Source: Pseudomonadota bacterium (GTDB taxonomy: Bacteria > Pseudomonadota > Gammaproteobacteria > Burkholderiales > Burkholderiaceae_C). From it: DNA of 33,774 nt. The stretch spans positions 1 through 33,774 of the forward strand of contig JAKAZQ010000033.1 of assembly GCA_021815805.1 (NCBI GenBank). Direction: 5' to 3'. This document shows positions 1-7,860 of the stretch, piece by piece; within the stretch, counting starts at the first letter, position 1; each line of letters begins with the position of its first letter. Below the pieces are notes generated by a model. That model worked only from the letters and a program-made list of their open reading frames with translations, was not told the DNA's origin and did not search any database. Made by a program: the position numbers and the translations under genes.

Positions 1-597
1 GCGTCGGCGGTCGCGCCCGCCGCGGCTTCGGCGCCACCCGGCGCGAGCCAGCCGGCGGCGCCGTCCGCCGCGCCGGTGTCGCCGCAGGGCGTCACCGCCG
101 GCGCGCCGGCGCAGCGGCTCGACATGCCGGCGATTGATCGCATGCTGCGCAGGATTTCGGCGATGAGCCAGCCCGAGGCGAACGCCTGGCAACGCGCATT
201 GCAGTCGCTCGGCGCGCAACGCTCGGCCGCGCAGCGTCTGGAGCTCGCCTACCTGCTGATCGCGCGCGCCGCGCCGACCCCCGACGAGGCAGCCCAGGCA
301 CACGACTTGCTTCGACGTCTGGACAACCAGACGACGGACCCCGCCGGCCGCCAGTTCCTGCGCGTGCTGCAACGCCTGAGCCTGCAGACCGTGGAGCTTG
401 CGCAGGCACGCGCCGCGCTGACGAAGGCGCAGCGCAAGGCCGCCGATCTGGAGGACAAGATCGGCCAGATCAAGAACCTGGAGGTGCAATTGCAGGGCCG
501 CTCCCAGGATCGCGGCGGCGTGCGACGGGCGAAGCCGAAGGCGCCCGTGCCGAGCGGGGCGGCCGCGCACGAACCGGCGCGCCGGCCCGATTCCTGA
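1..597 (+). CDS. QseG/YfhG-like protein, 3' part (5' end outside window)
   Basis: The frame is open from the first base, so the gene starts upstream of the window. The first ~35 visible residues are Ala/Pro/Ser-rich, like the linker after a signal or lipoprotein peptide. A helical region follows, ending in a coiled-coil-like stretch with the motif IKNLEVQLQ near visible residue 160. That motif is typical of the QseG (YfhG) family, a small envelope protein encoded between the sensor kinase GlrK/QseE and the regulator GlrR/QseF. glrR begins 23 nt after the stop, which is the expected operon order; the kinase gene should lie just upstream. The C-terminal tail is basic and low in complexity. The family call rests on the helix motif and the neighbour and is fairly secure. 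A first internal GTG at 76 is probably not the true start. Confidence 0.7.
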   Translation, partial: ASAVAPAAASAPPGASQPAAPSAAPVSPQGVTAGAPAQRLDMPAIDRMLRRISAMSQPEANAWQRALQSLGAQRSAAQRLELAYLLIARAAPTPDEAAQAHDLLRRLDNQTTDPAGRQFLRVLQRLSLQTVELAQARAALTKAQRKAADLEDKIGQIKNLEVQLQGRSQDRGGVRRAKPKAPVPSGAAAHEPARRPDS

Positions 598-620
598 GAT
601 CGTCCCGGAGACATGCGACC

Positions 621-1973
<1,353 letters not shown>

Positions 1974-2142
1974 CGGGTCGACGCACGGCCGCAGGCGTCG
2001 TGTGCAGGCGTCGCAGGCGGGCGCGCGGGCAGGGCGCGGCAAGCGCGCCGACGGCCCGGGACGTGCCGGCGCATCGATACCCGCGGCGGCAGCGCAGGGG
2101 CGTCGGGCGTTCCGGGTTCCAAGTTCCGGATTCCGGGACGTC

Positions 2143-2160
2143 TGTCGCCGCATGGCGACG
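2143..2160. promoter_or_regulatory. GlrR-type upstream activating site 1
   Basis: TGTC at 2143-2146 and GACG at 2157-2160 are separated by exactly 10 nt. This is one base off the GlrR recognition pattern TGTC-N10-GACA known from enterobacterial glmY. The dyad extends inward as TGTCG-N8-CGACG. Its centre lies 63 bp from that of the second site, about six helical turns. Confidence 0.5.
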
Positions 2161-2205
2161 AAAAAGTTCAGCTCCGGCCACGAGTTGCGTCAGCTCGCCG
2201 AAAAC

Positions 2206-2223
2206 TGTCGGAGCTCGGCGACA
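2206..2223. promoter_or_regulatory. GlrR-type upstream activating site 2 (perfect match)
   Basis: TGTC (2206-2209) and GACA (2220-2223) flank exactly 10 nt, a perfect TGTC-N10-GACA pattern; the dyad extends to TGTCG-N8-CGACA. It is centred about 132 bp upstream of the start predicted for the sigma-54 promoter at 2320-2335, a usual enhancer distance. glrR itself lies directly upstream. Confidence 0.6.
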
Positions 2224-2224
2224 A

Positions 2225-2237
2225 AATCCAGGCTTTG
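2225..2237 (+). promoter_or_regulatory. IHF-like site
   Basis: AATCCA-GGCT-TTG matches the IHF consensus WATCAA-N4-TTR with one mismatch. It sits between the GlrR-type sites and the sigma-54 promoter, where IHF would be expected to bend the DNA. Such short degenerate matches are common by chance, so this counts mainly through its position. Confidence 0.3.
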
Positions 2238-2264
2238 ACACCCCATGGACCCCATGGAAACTCG

Positions 2265-2284
2265 GAAAACCCGCCGGGGTTTTC
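2265..2284 (+). terminator. Possible glrR terminator (AAAACCC-GCCG-GGGTTTT hairpin)
   Basis: An 8-bp perfect stem GAAAACCC / GGGTTTTC (2265-2272, 2277-2284) closes a GCCG tetraloop, with the A and T runs inside the stem base. This is a common bidirectional terminator form. It lies between the GlrR-type sites and the sigma-54 promoter, so it would insulate the downstream gene from glrR transcription. Confidence 0.45.
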
Positions 2285-2319
2285 GGGAAAGTCCTGCAAA
2301 AAGAACAGGTTATCTGGCC

Positions 2320-2335
2320 TGGAACACGCATTGCT
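2320..2335 (+). promoter_or_regulatory. Sigma-54 (-24/-12) promoter
   Basis: TGGAAC-ACGCA-TTGCT matches TGGCAC-N5-TTGC(A/T) with one mismatch. The invariant GG (2321-2322) and GC (2333-2334) are exactly 10 nt apart. The predicted start is near 2346. With the two GlrR-type sites and the IHF-like site upstream and glrR as the neighbour, the case is much stronger than for an isolated match. Confidence 0.6.
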
Positions 2336-2352
2336 AACCAGGGATCCGAGCG

Positions 2353-2688
2353 GTGTGGCAGCACGTGCACCGCGCCTACCACCTGTTCCACCCTGCGCTG
2401 TTGCCTCGCCCCGTGTTCCTGCCAACCCGATCCGCCCCGAGACTGCTGCTTGCCTGCCTGGCGTGCGGCGTCGCCTGTGGTGTCGCACTTGCCGCCGGCA
2501 TGCCCGCCGAGACGCAGGCCCAGGCGGATGCGACCAGCGCATGGGCGGGTACGGCCAGCAGCCCGGCGCCGGCGCAGGCGGCGCTGCATGCCGGGCCGGC
2601 GGCCAGCCCGGTTCAGCTTCCCGCCGCGGCGCCTACGAAGGTTTCGCAGCCGGCGCAGCATCTGAGCCTGGCCGCGACACGCCACTGA
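2353..2688 (+). CDS. Short secreted Ala/Pro-rich protein of unknown function
   Basis: This open frame of up to 111 residues resembles no family I know. From a GTG at 2413 it reads as a good signal peptide: a short basic n-region (PTRSAPR), a hydrophobic core LLLACLACGVACGVALAAG, then a mature part rich in Ala, Pro, Ser and Gln with little predicted structure. The longest form starts at GTG 2353 behind an AGGGA sequence. If the sigma-54 promoter at 2320-2335 is real, its start near 2346 leaves almost no leader for that codon, so 2413 (91 residues) is the better start. Third positions are strongly G/C, as in the neighbours, which supports coding. It has its own promoter-like signal and a strong terminator 54 nt after the stop. 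The transcript could alternatively act as a small RNA. Confidence 0.5.
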   Translation: MWQHVHRAYHLFHPALLPRPVFLPTRSAPRLLLACLACGVACGVALAAGMPAETQAQADATSAWAGTASSPAPAQAALHAGPAASPVQLPAAAPTKVSQPAQHLSLAATRH

Positions 2689-2741
2689 CCCCCTCATCGC
2701 CGGCCTGCCGTCACGGCAGGCCAGGCTGCCGTCCCCCCTTG

Positions 2742-2769
2742 GCCAAGCCGCGTGCTTGGCATTTTTTTT
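2742..2769 (+). terminator. Strong intrinsic terminator
   Basis: A 7-bp stem GCCAAGC / GCTTGGC (2742-2748, 2754-2760) with a 5-nt loop is followed by A and eight T. A second perfect hairpin, GGCCTGCCG / CGGCAGGCC (2702-2710, 2714-2722), lies just before it. Together they close the transcript of the short secreted protein and separate it from deaD. Confidence 0.85.
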
Positions 2770-2859
2770 GCGCGGCGCGCCGGCGCTGCCGTGCATCGCG
2801 GCGCGCGTGGCGCACAATGTCGGGCCGGGCCGGCGCGCCCGCAGCATCCGAGTTCCGTC

Positions 2860-4698
2860 ATGTCTGTTGCCGATACATCTCCCTCTTCCTCCGCTGACGC
2901 GAGTTCCGCACAGCCGGGTTTCGCCGACCTGGGTCTGCCCGAGCCGCTGTTGCGCGCGCTGCACGACGTCGGCTACGAAACGCCGTCACCGATCCAGGCG
3001 GCCACCATCCCGCCACTGCTCGAGGGGCGCGACCTGCTGGGGCAGGCGCAGACCGGCACAGGCAAGACGGCGGCCTTCGCGCTGCCCATCCTGGCGCGCG
3101 TCGACGTGGCGCGGCGCGAGCCGCAGGCCCTCGTGCTGGCGCCGACACGCGAACTGGCGATCCAGGTCGCCGAGGCGCTGTCGCGCTACGCCGCGCACAT
3201 GCCCGGTTTTCATGTGCTGCCGATCTACGGCGGGCAGAGCTACACGCCCCAGCTGGCGGCGCTGCGGCGCGGCGTCCACGTGGTCGTGGGCACGCCTGGC
3301 CGGGTGATCGACCACCTCGATCGCGGTACGCTCAAGCTCGACGCTCTGCGCCAGCTGGTGCTGGACGAGGCCGACGAGATGCTGCGCATGGGTTTCGTCG
3401 ACGATGTCGAGCGCATTCTCGCCAGCACGCCGCCGCAGCGCCAGGTCGCGTTGTTCTCGGCGACCATGCCCGCGCCGATCCGCAGCATCGCGCAGCGCCA
3501 TCTGCGCGAGCCGGCGCAGATCACCATCAAGGCCCAGACGCGCACCGCCAGCGGCGTGCAGCAGCGCTACTGGATGGTCAGCGGCATGCACAAGCTGGAC
3601 GCGCTCACGCGCATCCTCGAGGTCGAGAGCTTCGATGCCATGATCGTGTTCGCGCGCACCAAGGTGGCGACCGAGGAACTCGCCGAAAAGCTCGCGGCGC
3701 GCGGCTTCGCCACCGCGCCGCTGAACGGCGACATCCAGCAGGCACAGCGCGAGCGCACGGTGCAGCGCCTGAAGGACGGCGCGGTCGACATCCTGGTGGC
3801 CACCGACGTGGCGGCGCGCGGCCTCGATGTCGATCGCATCAGCCACGTCGTCAATTACGACATTCCCACGGATACCGAGTCGTACGTGCATCGCATCGGG
3901 CGCACCGGGCGTGCCGGTCGCAGCGGCCAGGCGATCCTGTTCGTGACGCCGCGCGAGCGCTACCTGCTGCAGTCCATCGAGCGCGCCACCCGGCAGCGCA
4001 TCGAGCCGATGCAGCTTCCCAGCATCGAGGCGGTGAACGACCGGCGCACGGCGCGGTTTTTCGAGCGCATCACGCAGGCCCTCGAGCAGCAGGAGGCATT
4101 GCGTCCGTATGTCGAACTGGTCGAGCGCTACGAGCGCGATCATGACGTGCCGGCCCAGGAAGTCGCCGCCGCGCTGGCCAGCCTGCTGCAGGGCGGCAAG
4201 CCGCTGCTGCTCGAGCCCGGCGCGAACGCGGCGGGGCGGCCCGAGCGCGGCGCGCGCGAGCCGCGTGCCGGCGCGCCGCGGGCGCCGGACGAGCCCTCGC
4301 GCAGCCTGGAGCAGATCGCCGAGCAGGCCTTCACCGAGATCGAGCAGGGGCGCGCCCGGCGCCAGGCCGCTGCGTCCGCCGCGCTGCAGACCTACCGCGT
4401 GGAGATCGGGCGTGAGCACGGCGTCGAGGTGCGCCACCTGGTCGGCGCGATCGCCAACGAGACCGGACTCGACAACCGGCGCATCGGCAACATCGCGATC
4501 CGCGGCAGCTACAGCCTGGTGGAACTGCCGGCCGACCTGCCGCGCGATGTGCTGCGGGTGCTGCAGCGCCTGCGCGTGCTCGGGCGGCCGCTGCAGCTGA
4601 CGCCGGCCGAGCAGGATGCCGCGCCGCCGCGCCGGCGCGACGCGCCGGGCTCGCGCAAGCCGGCGCCAGCGGCGCCGCGGCGCAGGCCGACGCGCTGA
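2860..4698 (+). CDS. deaD: DEAD-box RNA helicase DeaD/CsdA
   Basis: A 612-residue ATP-dependent RNA helicase of the DeaD (CsdA) group, acting in ribosome assembly and mRNA unwinding, classically at low temperature. In order: Q motif with the upstream Phe (FADLGLP, residue 21 on), Walker A AQTGTGKT (63-70), PTRELAIQ, TPGR, DEAD (169-172), SAT, then the second RecA domain ending in HRIGRTGRAG. After an arginine-rich linker, residues ~510-580 form a DbpA-type RNA-binding fold (VEIGREHGVEVRHLVGAI), followed by a basic Pro/Arg tail. This C-terminal fold separates DeaD from RhlE or RhlB. E. coli DeaD is 629 residues. The ATG at 2860 lies just before the Q motif; upstream in-frame codons would add a poor extension crossing the preceding terminator. 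No strong Shine-Dalgarno is visible. Confidence 0.88.
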   Translation: MSVADTSPSSSADASSAQPGFADLGLPEPLLRALHDVGYETPSPIQAATIPPLLEGRDLLGQAQTGTGKTAAFALPILARVDVARREPQALVLAPTRELAIQVAEALSRYAAHMPGFHVLPIYGGQSYTPQLAALRRGVHVVVGTPGRVIDHLDRGTLKLDALRQLVLDEADEMLRMGFVDDVERILASTPPQRQVALFSATMPAPIRSIAQRHLREPAQITIKAQTRTASGVQQRYWMVSGMHKLDALTRILEVESFDAMIVFARTKVATEELAEKLAARGFATAPLNGDIQQAQRERTVQRLKDGAVDILVATDVAARGLDVDRISHVVNYDIPTDTESYVHRIGRTGRAGRSGQAILFVTPRERYLLQSIERATRQRIEPMQLPSIEAVNDRRTARFFERITQALEQQEALRPYVELVERYERDHDVPAQEVAAALASLLQGGKPLLLEPGANAAGRPERGAREPRAGAPRAPDEPSRSLEQIAEQAFTEIEQGRARRQAAASAALQTYRVEIGREHGVEVRHLVGAIANETGLDNRRIGNIAIRGSYSLVELPADLPRDVLRVLQRLRVLGRPLQLTPAEQDAAPPRRRDAPGSRKPAPAAPRRRPTR

Positions 4699-4717
4699 GC
4701 CGGCAGCCGCCGCGCCG

Positions 4718-5953
4718 ATGCTCAACCGGCTCTGGCTCGGGCTGTTCCTGACCGCCGCGGCAGCGGCCGCGGCACGCTGGCTGTTCGGCGGCGACGCGGC
4801 GGTGTTCGGCGCGATGGTCGCGAGCCTGTTCGCGATGGCGCGCCTGTCGGTCGACGTGATGGTGCTGCTGTTCGGCACGCTCACGCTGTGGCTGGGCCTG
4901 CTCGCGATCGCCGAACGCGCGCAACTGGTGCAGGCCATGGCGCGCGCGCTCGGCCCGGTGTTCGCGCGCCTGATGCCGGAGGTGCCGCGCGGACACCCGG
5001 CGCTGGGCCTGATCACGCTGAACATGGCCGCGAACATGCTCGGCCTCGACAACGCCGCCACGCCGATCGGGCTGAAGGCGATGCGCGAACTGCAAAGCCT
5101 CAATCCCAGTTCCGATACGGCCAGCAATGCGCAGATCCTGTTCCTGGTGCTGAACGCCTCGTCGCTGACCCTGCTGCCGGTGAGTATCTTCATGTACCGC
5201 GCGCAACAAGGCGCGCAGGATCCGACCCTGGTGTTCCTGCCCATTCTGCTGGCCACCAGCGCGTCCACGCTGGTCGGCCTGCTGAGCGTCGCGCTGGTGC
5301 AGCGCCTGCCGCTGCGCGACGCGCGCGCGCTGGCCTGGATGGGCGGCGGGCTGCTCGCCTACGCCTTGCTGCTCGCCGGCCTGGCGTCGCTGTCCGCGGC
5401 GGCGCTGGCGCGCGTCTCGCAGCTCAGCGGCAATCTGATGCTGTTCGGTGTCGTGCTGCTGTTTCTTCTGGTCGGGGCGTGGCGCCGGGTGCCGGTGTAC
5501 GAGGCCTTCATCGACGGCGCGCGCCAGGGCTTCGAGGTCGCGCGCGACCTTCTGCCGTATCTGGTCGCGATGCTCTGCGCGGTCGGCGTGCTGCGTGCGT
5601 CCGGCGCTCTGGACATGGCGCTGCATGCGGTGCGCTGGGCCGTGCACGGGCTGGGGCTGGACGCGCGTTTCGTCGACGCCTTGCCGACCGCGCTGGTCAA
5701 GCCCTTTTCCGGCAGTGCGGCACGCGCCATGCTGATCGAGACCATGCACCACGACGGCGTGGACAGCTTCGCCGCGCTCACCGCGGCGACCATGCAGGGC
5801 AGCACGGAAACCACGTTCTATGTGCTGGCCGTGTATTTCGGCGCCGTCGGCATCCGCCGCATACGGCATGCGGTGGCATGCGCGCTGCTCGCCGATCTCG
5901 CCGGCGTGCTGGCGTCGATCGCCGTGTGCTACTGGTTCTTCGGGTCGCGCTGA
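4718..5953 (+). CDS. Nucleoside-recognition (Gate) membrane protein, SpmA-SpmB fusion type
   Basis: A polytopic inner-membrane protein of 411 residues with about ten hydrophobic segments. The N-terminal half carries the SpmA-like pattern NMAANMLGLDNAATPIGLKAM; the C-terminal half carries the SpmB-like pattern KPFSGSAARAM...MQGSTETTFYVLAVYFGAVGIRR. Both are nucleoside-recognition (Gate) domains. In Bacillus, SpmA and SpmB are separate spore-maturation proteins; here both halves lie in one chain, a form found in non-sporulating proteobacteria, where the role is unknown. The name records homology, not sporulation. The ATG at 4718 lies 19 nt after the deaD stop, so co-transcription is possible. 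The stop is 24 nt from the convergent pilU stop. Substrate and transport activity cannot be read from the sequence. Confidence 0.75.
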   Translation: MLNRLWLGLFLTAAAAAAARWLFGGDAAVFGAMVASLFAMARLSVDVMVLLFGTLTLWLGLLAIAERAQLVQAMARALGPVFARLMPEVPRGHPALGLITLNMAANMLGLDNAATPIGLKAMRELQSLNPSSDTASNAQILFLVLNASSLTLLPVSIFMYRAQQGAQDPTLVFLPILLATSASTLVGLLSVALVQRLPLRDARALAWMGGGLLAYALLLAGLASLSAAALARVSQLSGNLMLFGVVLLFLLVGAWRRVPVYEAFIDGARQGFEVARDLLPYLVAMLCAVGVLRASGALDMALHAVRWAVHGLGLDARFVDALPTALVKPFSGSAARAMLIETMHHDGVDSFAALTAATMQGSTETTFYVLAVYFGAVGIRRIRHAVACALLADLAGVLASIAVCYWFFGSR

Positions 5954-5977
5954 GGCCGCGCGCGCCGCCGCGGCAGG

Positions 5978-7111
5978 TCAGACGATGGCCAGGTATTCGG
6001 TGCCGCCGCTGGGATCGGACTGGTCGCGCCGGCTGTCGAGCTTGATGCGCAGACGCAGGTCGTTCACCGAATCGGCGTTGCGCAGCGCGTCCTCGTAGCT
6101 GATGTCCTTGCGCTCGTACAGATCGAACAGCGCCTGATCGAAGGTCTGCATGCCGAGCTCGCGCGAGCGTCGCATGACTTCCTTGATTTCGCCGACCTCG
6201 CCCTTGAAGATCTGGTCGGCGATCAGCGGGGAGTTGATCATCACCTCGACGGCCGGGACCCGGCCTCGGCCATCCTGGCGCGGCACCAGGCGTTGCGAGA
6301 TCATGGCGCGCAGGTTCAGCGACAGATCCATCAGCAACTGCGATCGGCGTTCCTCGGGGAAGAAGTTGATCATGCGGTCGAGCGCCTGGTTGGCGCTGTT
6401 GGCGTGCAGCGTGGCCAGCACCAGGTGTCCGGTCTCGGAAAACGCCACGGCGTGATCCATGCTCTGGCGATCGCGGATCTCGCCCATCAGGATCACATCC
6501 GGGGCCTGGCGCATGCTGTTCTTCAACGCCGACTCCCAGCTCTCGGTATCGAGCCCGACCTCGCGCTGGGTGATGATGCAGTTCTTGTGCGCATGCACGA
6601 ACTCGATCGGATCCTCGATGGTCACGATGTGCCCGCGGCTGTGCTCGTTGCGCCAGTCGAGCATGGCCGCCAGCGAGGTGCTCTTGCCGCTGCCGGTGGC
6701 GCCCACCAGGATCACCAGGCCGCGCTTGCTCATGGCGAGGTCCTCGAGCACATGCGGCAGCCCGAGCCCGGAGATGGTCGGCAGGGTCTGCGGGATCACG
6801 CGCAGCACCATGCCGATGCGGCCCTGCTGCACGAACGCGTTGACGCGGAAGCGTCCGACCCCTCCCGGGGAAATCGCGAAATTGCACTCCTTGGTGTGCT
6901 CGAACTCGGCCGCCTGTCGATCACTCATCAGGGCCCGCGCGAGCGCCTGGGTATGCTGCGCGTTCAAGGCCTGCACCGCCAGCTTGTGGACTTCGCCGTC
7001 GATTTTCATTGCGGGCGGAAAATCAGCCGTCAGAAACAGGTCCGAGCCCCCGCGCTGCAGCAGGCTGCGCAGCAGGTCCTGCACGAATTTCGAAGCCTGG
7101 TCACGGTCCAT
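5978..7111 (-). CDS. pilU: Type IV pilus retraction ATPase PilU
   Basis: A 377-residue hexameric secretion-type ATPase of the PilT/PilU family, which works with PilT in type IV pilus retraction from the cytoplasmic face. Visible motifs: Walker A GATGSGKST, the Asp-box region TIEDPIEFVH, Walker-B region VILMGEIRD and the His-box TGHLVLATLHANSA. Features marking PilU rather than PilT are the N-terminal SDLFLTADFPPAMKIDGEV, the long C-terminal tail after the NDLRLRIK stretch, and the absence of the PilT-specific AIRNLIRE motif. It is the last gene of a minus-strand cluster, 51 nt behind the cyclic-nucleotide-binding gene. The ATG at 7111 agrees with the family N-terminus. Confidence 0.9.
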   Translation of the reverse strand: MDRDQASKFVQDLLRSLLQRGGSDLFLTADFPPAMKIDGEVHKLAVQALNAQHTQALARALMSDRQAAEFEHTKECNFAISPGGVGRFRVNAFVQQGRIGMVLRVIPQTLPTISGLGLPHVLEDLAMSKRGLVILVGATGSGKSTSLAAMLDWRNEHSRGHIVTIEDPIEFVHAHKNCIITQREVGLDTESWESALKNSMRQAPDVILMGEIRDRQSMDHAVAFSETGHLVLATLHANSANQALDRMINFFPEERRSQLLMDLSLNLRAMISQRLVPRQDGRGRVPAVEVMINSPLIADQIFKGEVGEIKEVMRRSRELGMQTFDQALFDLYERKDISYEDALRNADSVNDLRLRIKLDSRRDQSDPSGGTEYLAIV

Positions 7112-7162
7112 CGTCGACTCCCGAGGATGCGTGGATGGTGGTTCAGGTGGAATTTCGGGGCA

Positions 7163-7801
7163 TCAGGCGGATGCCCCGATCGACGGTGCGCCGAGCTTGC
7201 GCAGGCGCAGCGACAGGCGGCGCGCCAGCGAGCCCACGATGCGCACCGCCGAGGCCGGATCGCGCTCGATCAGGGCGTCCAGCATGCGGGCCTCCAGCAC
7301 CGCGATCTCGCACGGGCGAAGCGTGGTGCAGAAGGAGGCGCGGGGCCCGGCGTCGAGCAGCGACATCTCGCCCAGCACGCTGCCGGCGCGCGACTCGGTC
7401 AGGCGCACGCGCTCGCCCCACGGCTGCTGCCGGTCGACCGCGATCACGCCGTGCAGCAGCACCAGCATGAAGCTGCCGGGCTCGTTCTGCTCGATGATGT
7501 CGCGGTCGGCATCGACGGCCCAGAACGCGAAGTGCCGCGCGCAGTTCTCCAGGTCGCGCGGCGCCAGGCCGGCCATGAATCGATCCTGCGTCCACAACTC
7601 CTTCAGGCGACGCGCGGCCGGCTCGTGGGCCAGGCGCCGCGCTCCCAGCGCGCGTGCCCGCTCCTCCCAGCCGAGGCGCTCGGTGGCATGGGTCGATGCC
7701 TCCTGGAATCCCGTCGTGAAGAACTGCGATTCCGGAAACGGATCCGGCTCGACGTCTTGTCGCGGGCGTCCCGCGCGCAGGAATTCCAGGACCTTTTTCA
7801 T
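7163..7801 (-). CDS. Cyclic-nucleotide-binding-domain protein between pilT and pilU
   Basis: A 212-residue protein with an N-terminal ~80-residue region of unknown fold and a CRP-type cyclic-nucleotide-binding domain over roughly residues 85-200. The phosphate-binding cassette reads GEMSLLDAGPRAS. It keeps the Glu and Arg that contact the ribose and cyclic phosphate in CRP-like domains, so ligand binding is plausible. There is no DNA-binding helix-turn-helix, so it is not a CRP-type regulator. Its place between the two retraction ATPase genes suggests it links a cyclic nucleotide to twitching motility, but this is inference. The ATG at 7801 (MKKVLEFLRAG) was preferred over a GTG 45 nt upstream because the extra residues look non-coding; neither has a clear Shine-Dalgarno. 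Confidence 0.75.
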   Translation of the reverse strand: MKKVLEFLRAGRPRQDVEPDPFPESQFFTTGFQEASTHATERLGWEERARALGARRLAHEPAARRLKELWTQDRFMAGLAPRDLENCARHFAFWAVDADRDIIEQNEPGSFMLVLLHGVIAVDRQQPWGERVRLTESRAGSVLGEMSLLDAGPRASFCTTLRPCEIAVLEARMLDALIERDPASAVRIVGSLARRLSLRLRKLGAPSIGASA

Positions 7802-7860
7802 GTCAGGGTGTTCAGAACCAAAAGGGGGGCGGCGGCTTGCGCGCACCGGCGGGGACGCCG

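Larger units (their letters stand above)
1974..2352. other. Regulatory intergenic region behind glrR
   Basis: This 379-bp gap holds no convincing gene. About 2109-2138 there is a low-complexity run built from repeats of TTCCGG/GTTCC. From 2143 to 2223 it is dense with short inverted repeats, including both GlrR-type sites and a TCGCCGA...TCGGCGA dyad (2195-2201 / 2215-2221). An IHF-like site, a probable glrR terminator and a -24/-12 promoter follow, each listed separately. The order (activator sites, IHF-like bend, sigma-54 promoter) is that of an NtrC-type enhancer-promoter unit. Confidence 0.6.

Noticed and set aside
2235-2263. Sigma-70 promoter with TTGACA at 2235-2240
   Set aside because: No -10-like hexamer follows at 16-18 nt (AAACTC at 17); the nearby -24/-12 promoter is a better explanation.
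1974-2352. A glmY-like small RNA inside the gap behind glrR
   Set aside because: The stems here coincide with the GlrR-type DNA dyads and lie upstream of the sigma-54 promoter, so they are better read as binding sites; no GlmY-like sequence was recognised.
2986-5268. A 760-codon minus-strand frame opposite deaD and the Gate-domain gene
   Set aside because: Antisense shadow of deaD with low-complexity Arg/Ala/Gln translation and no recognisable motif.
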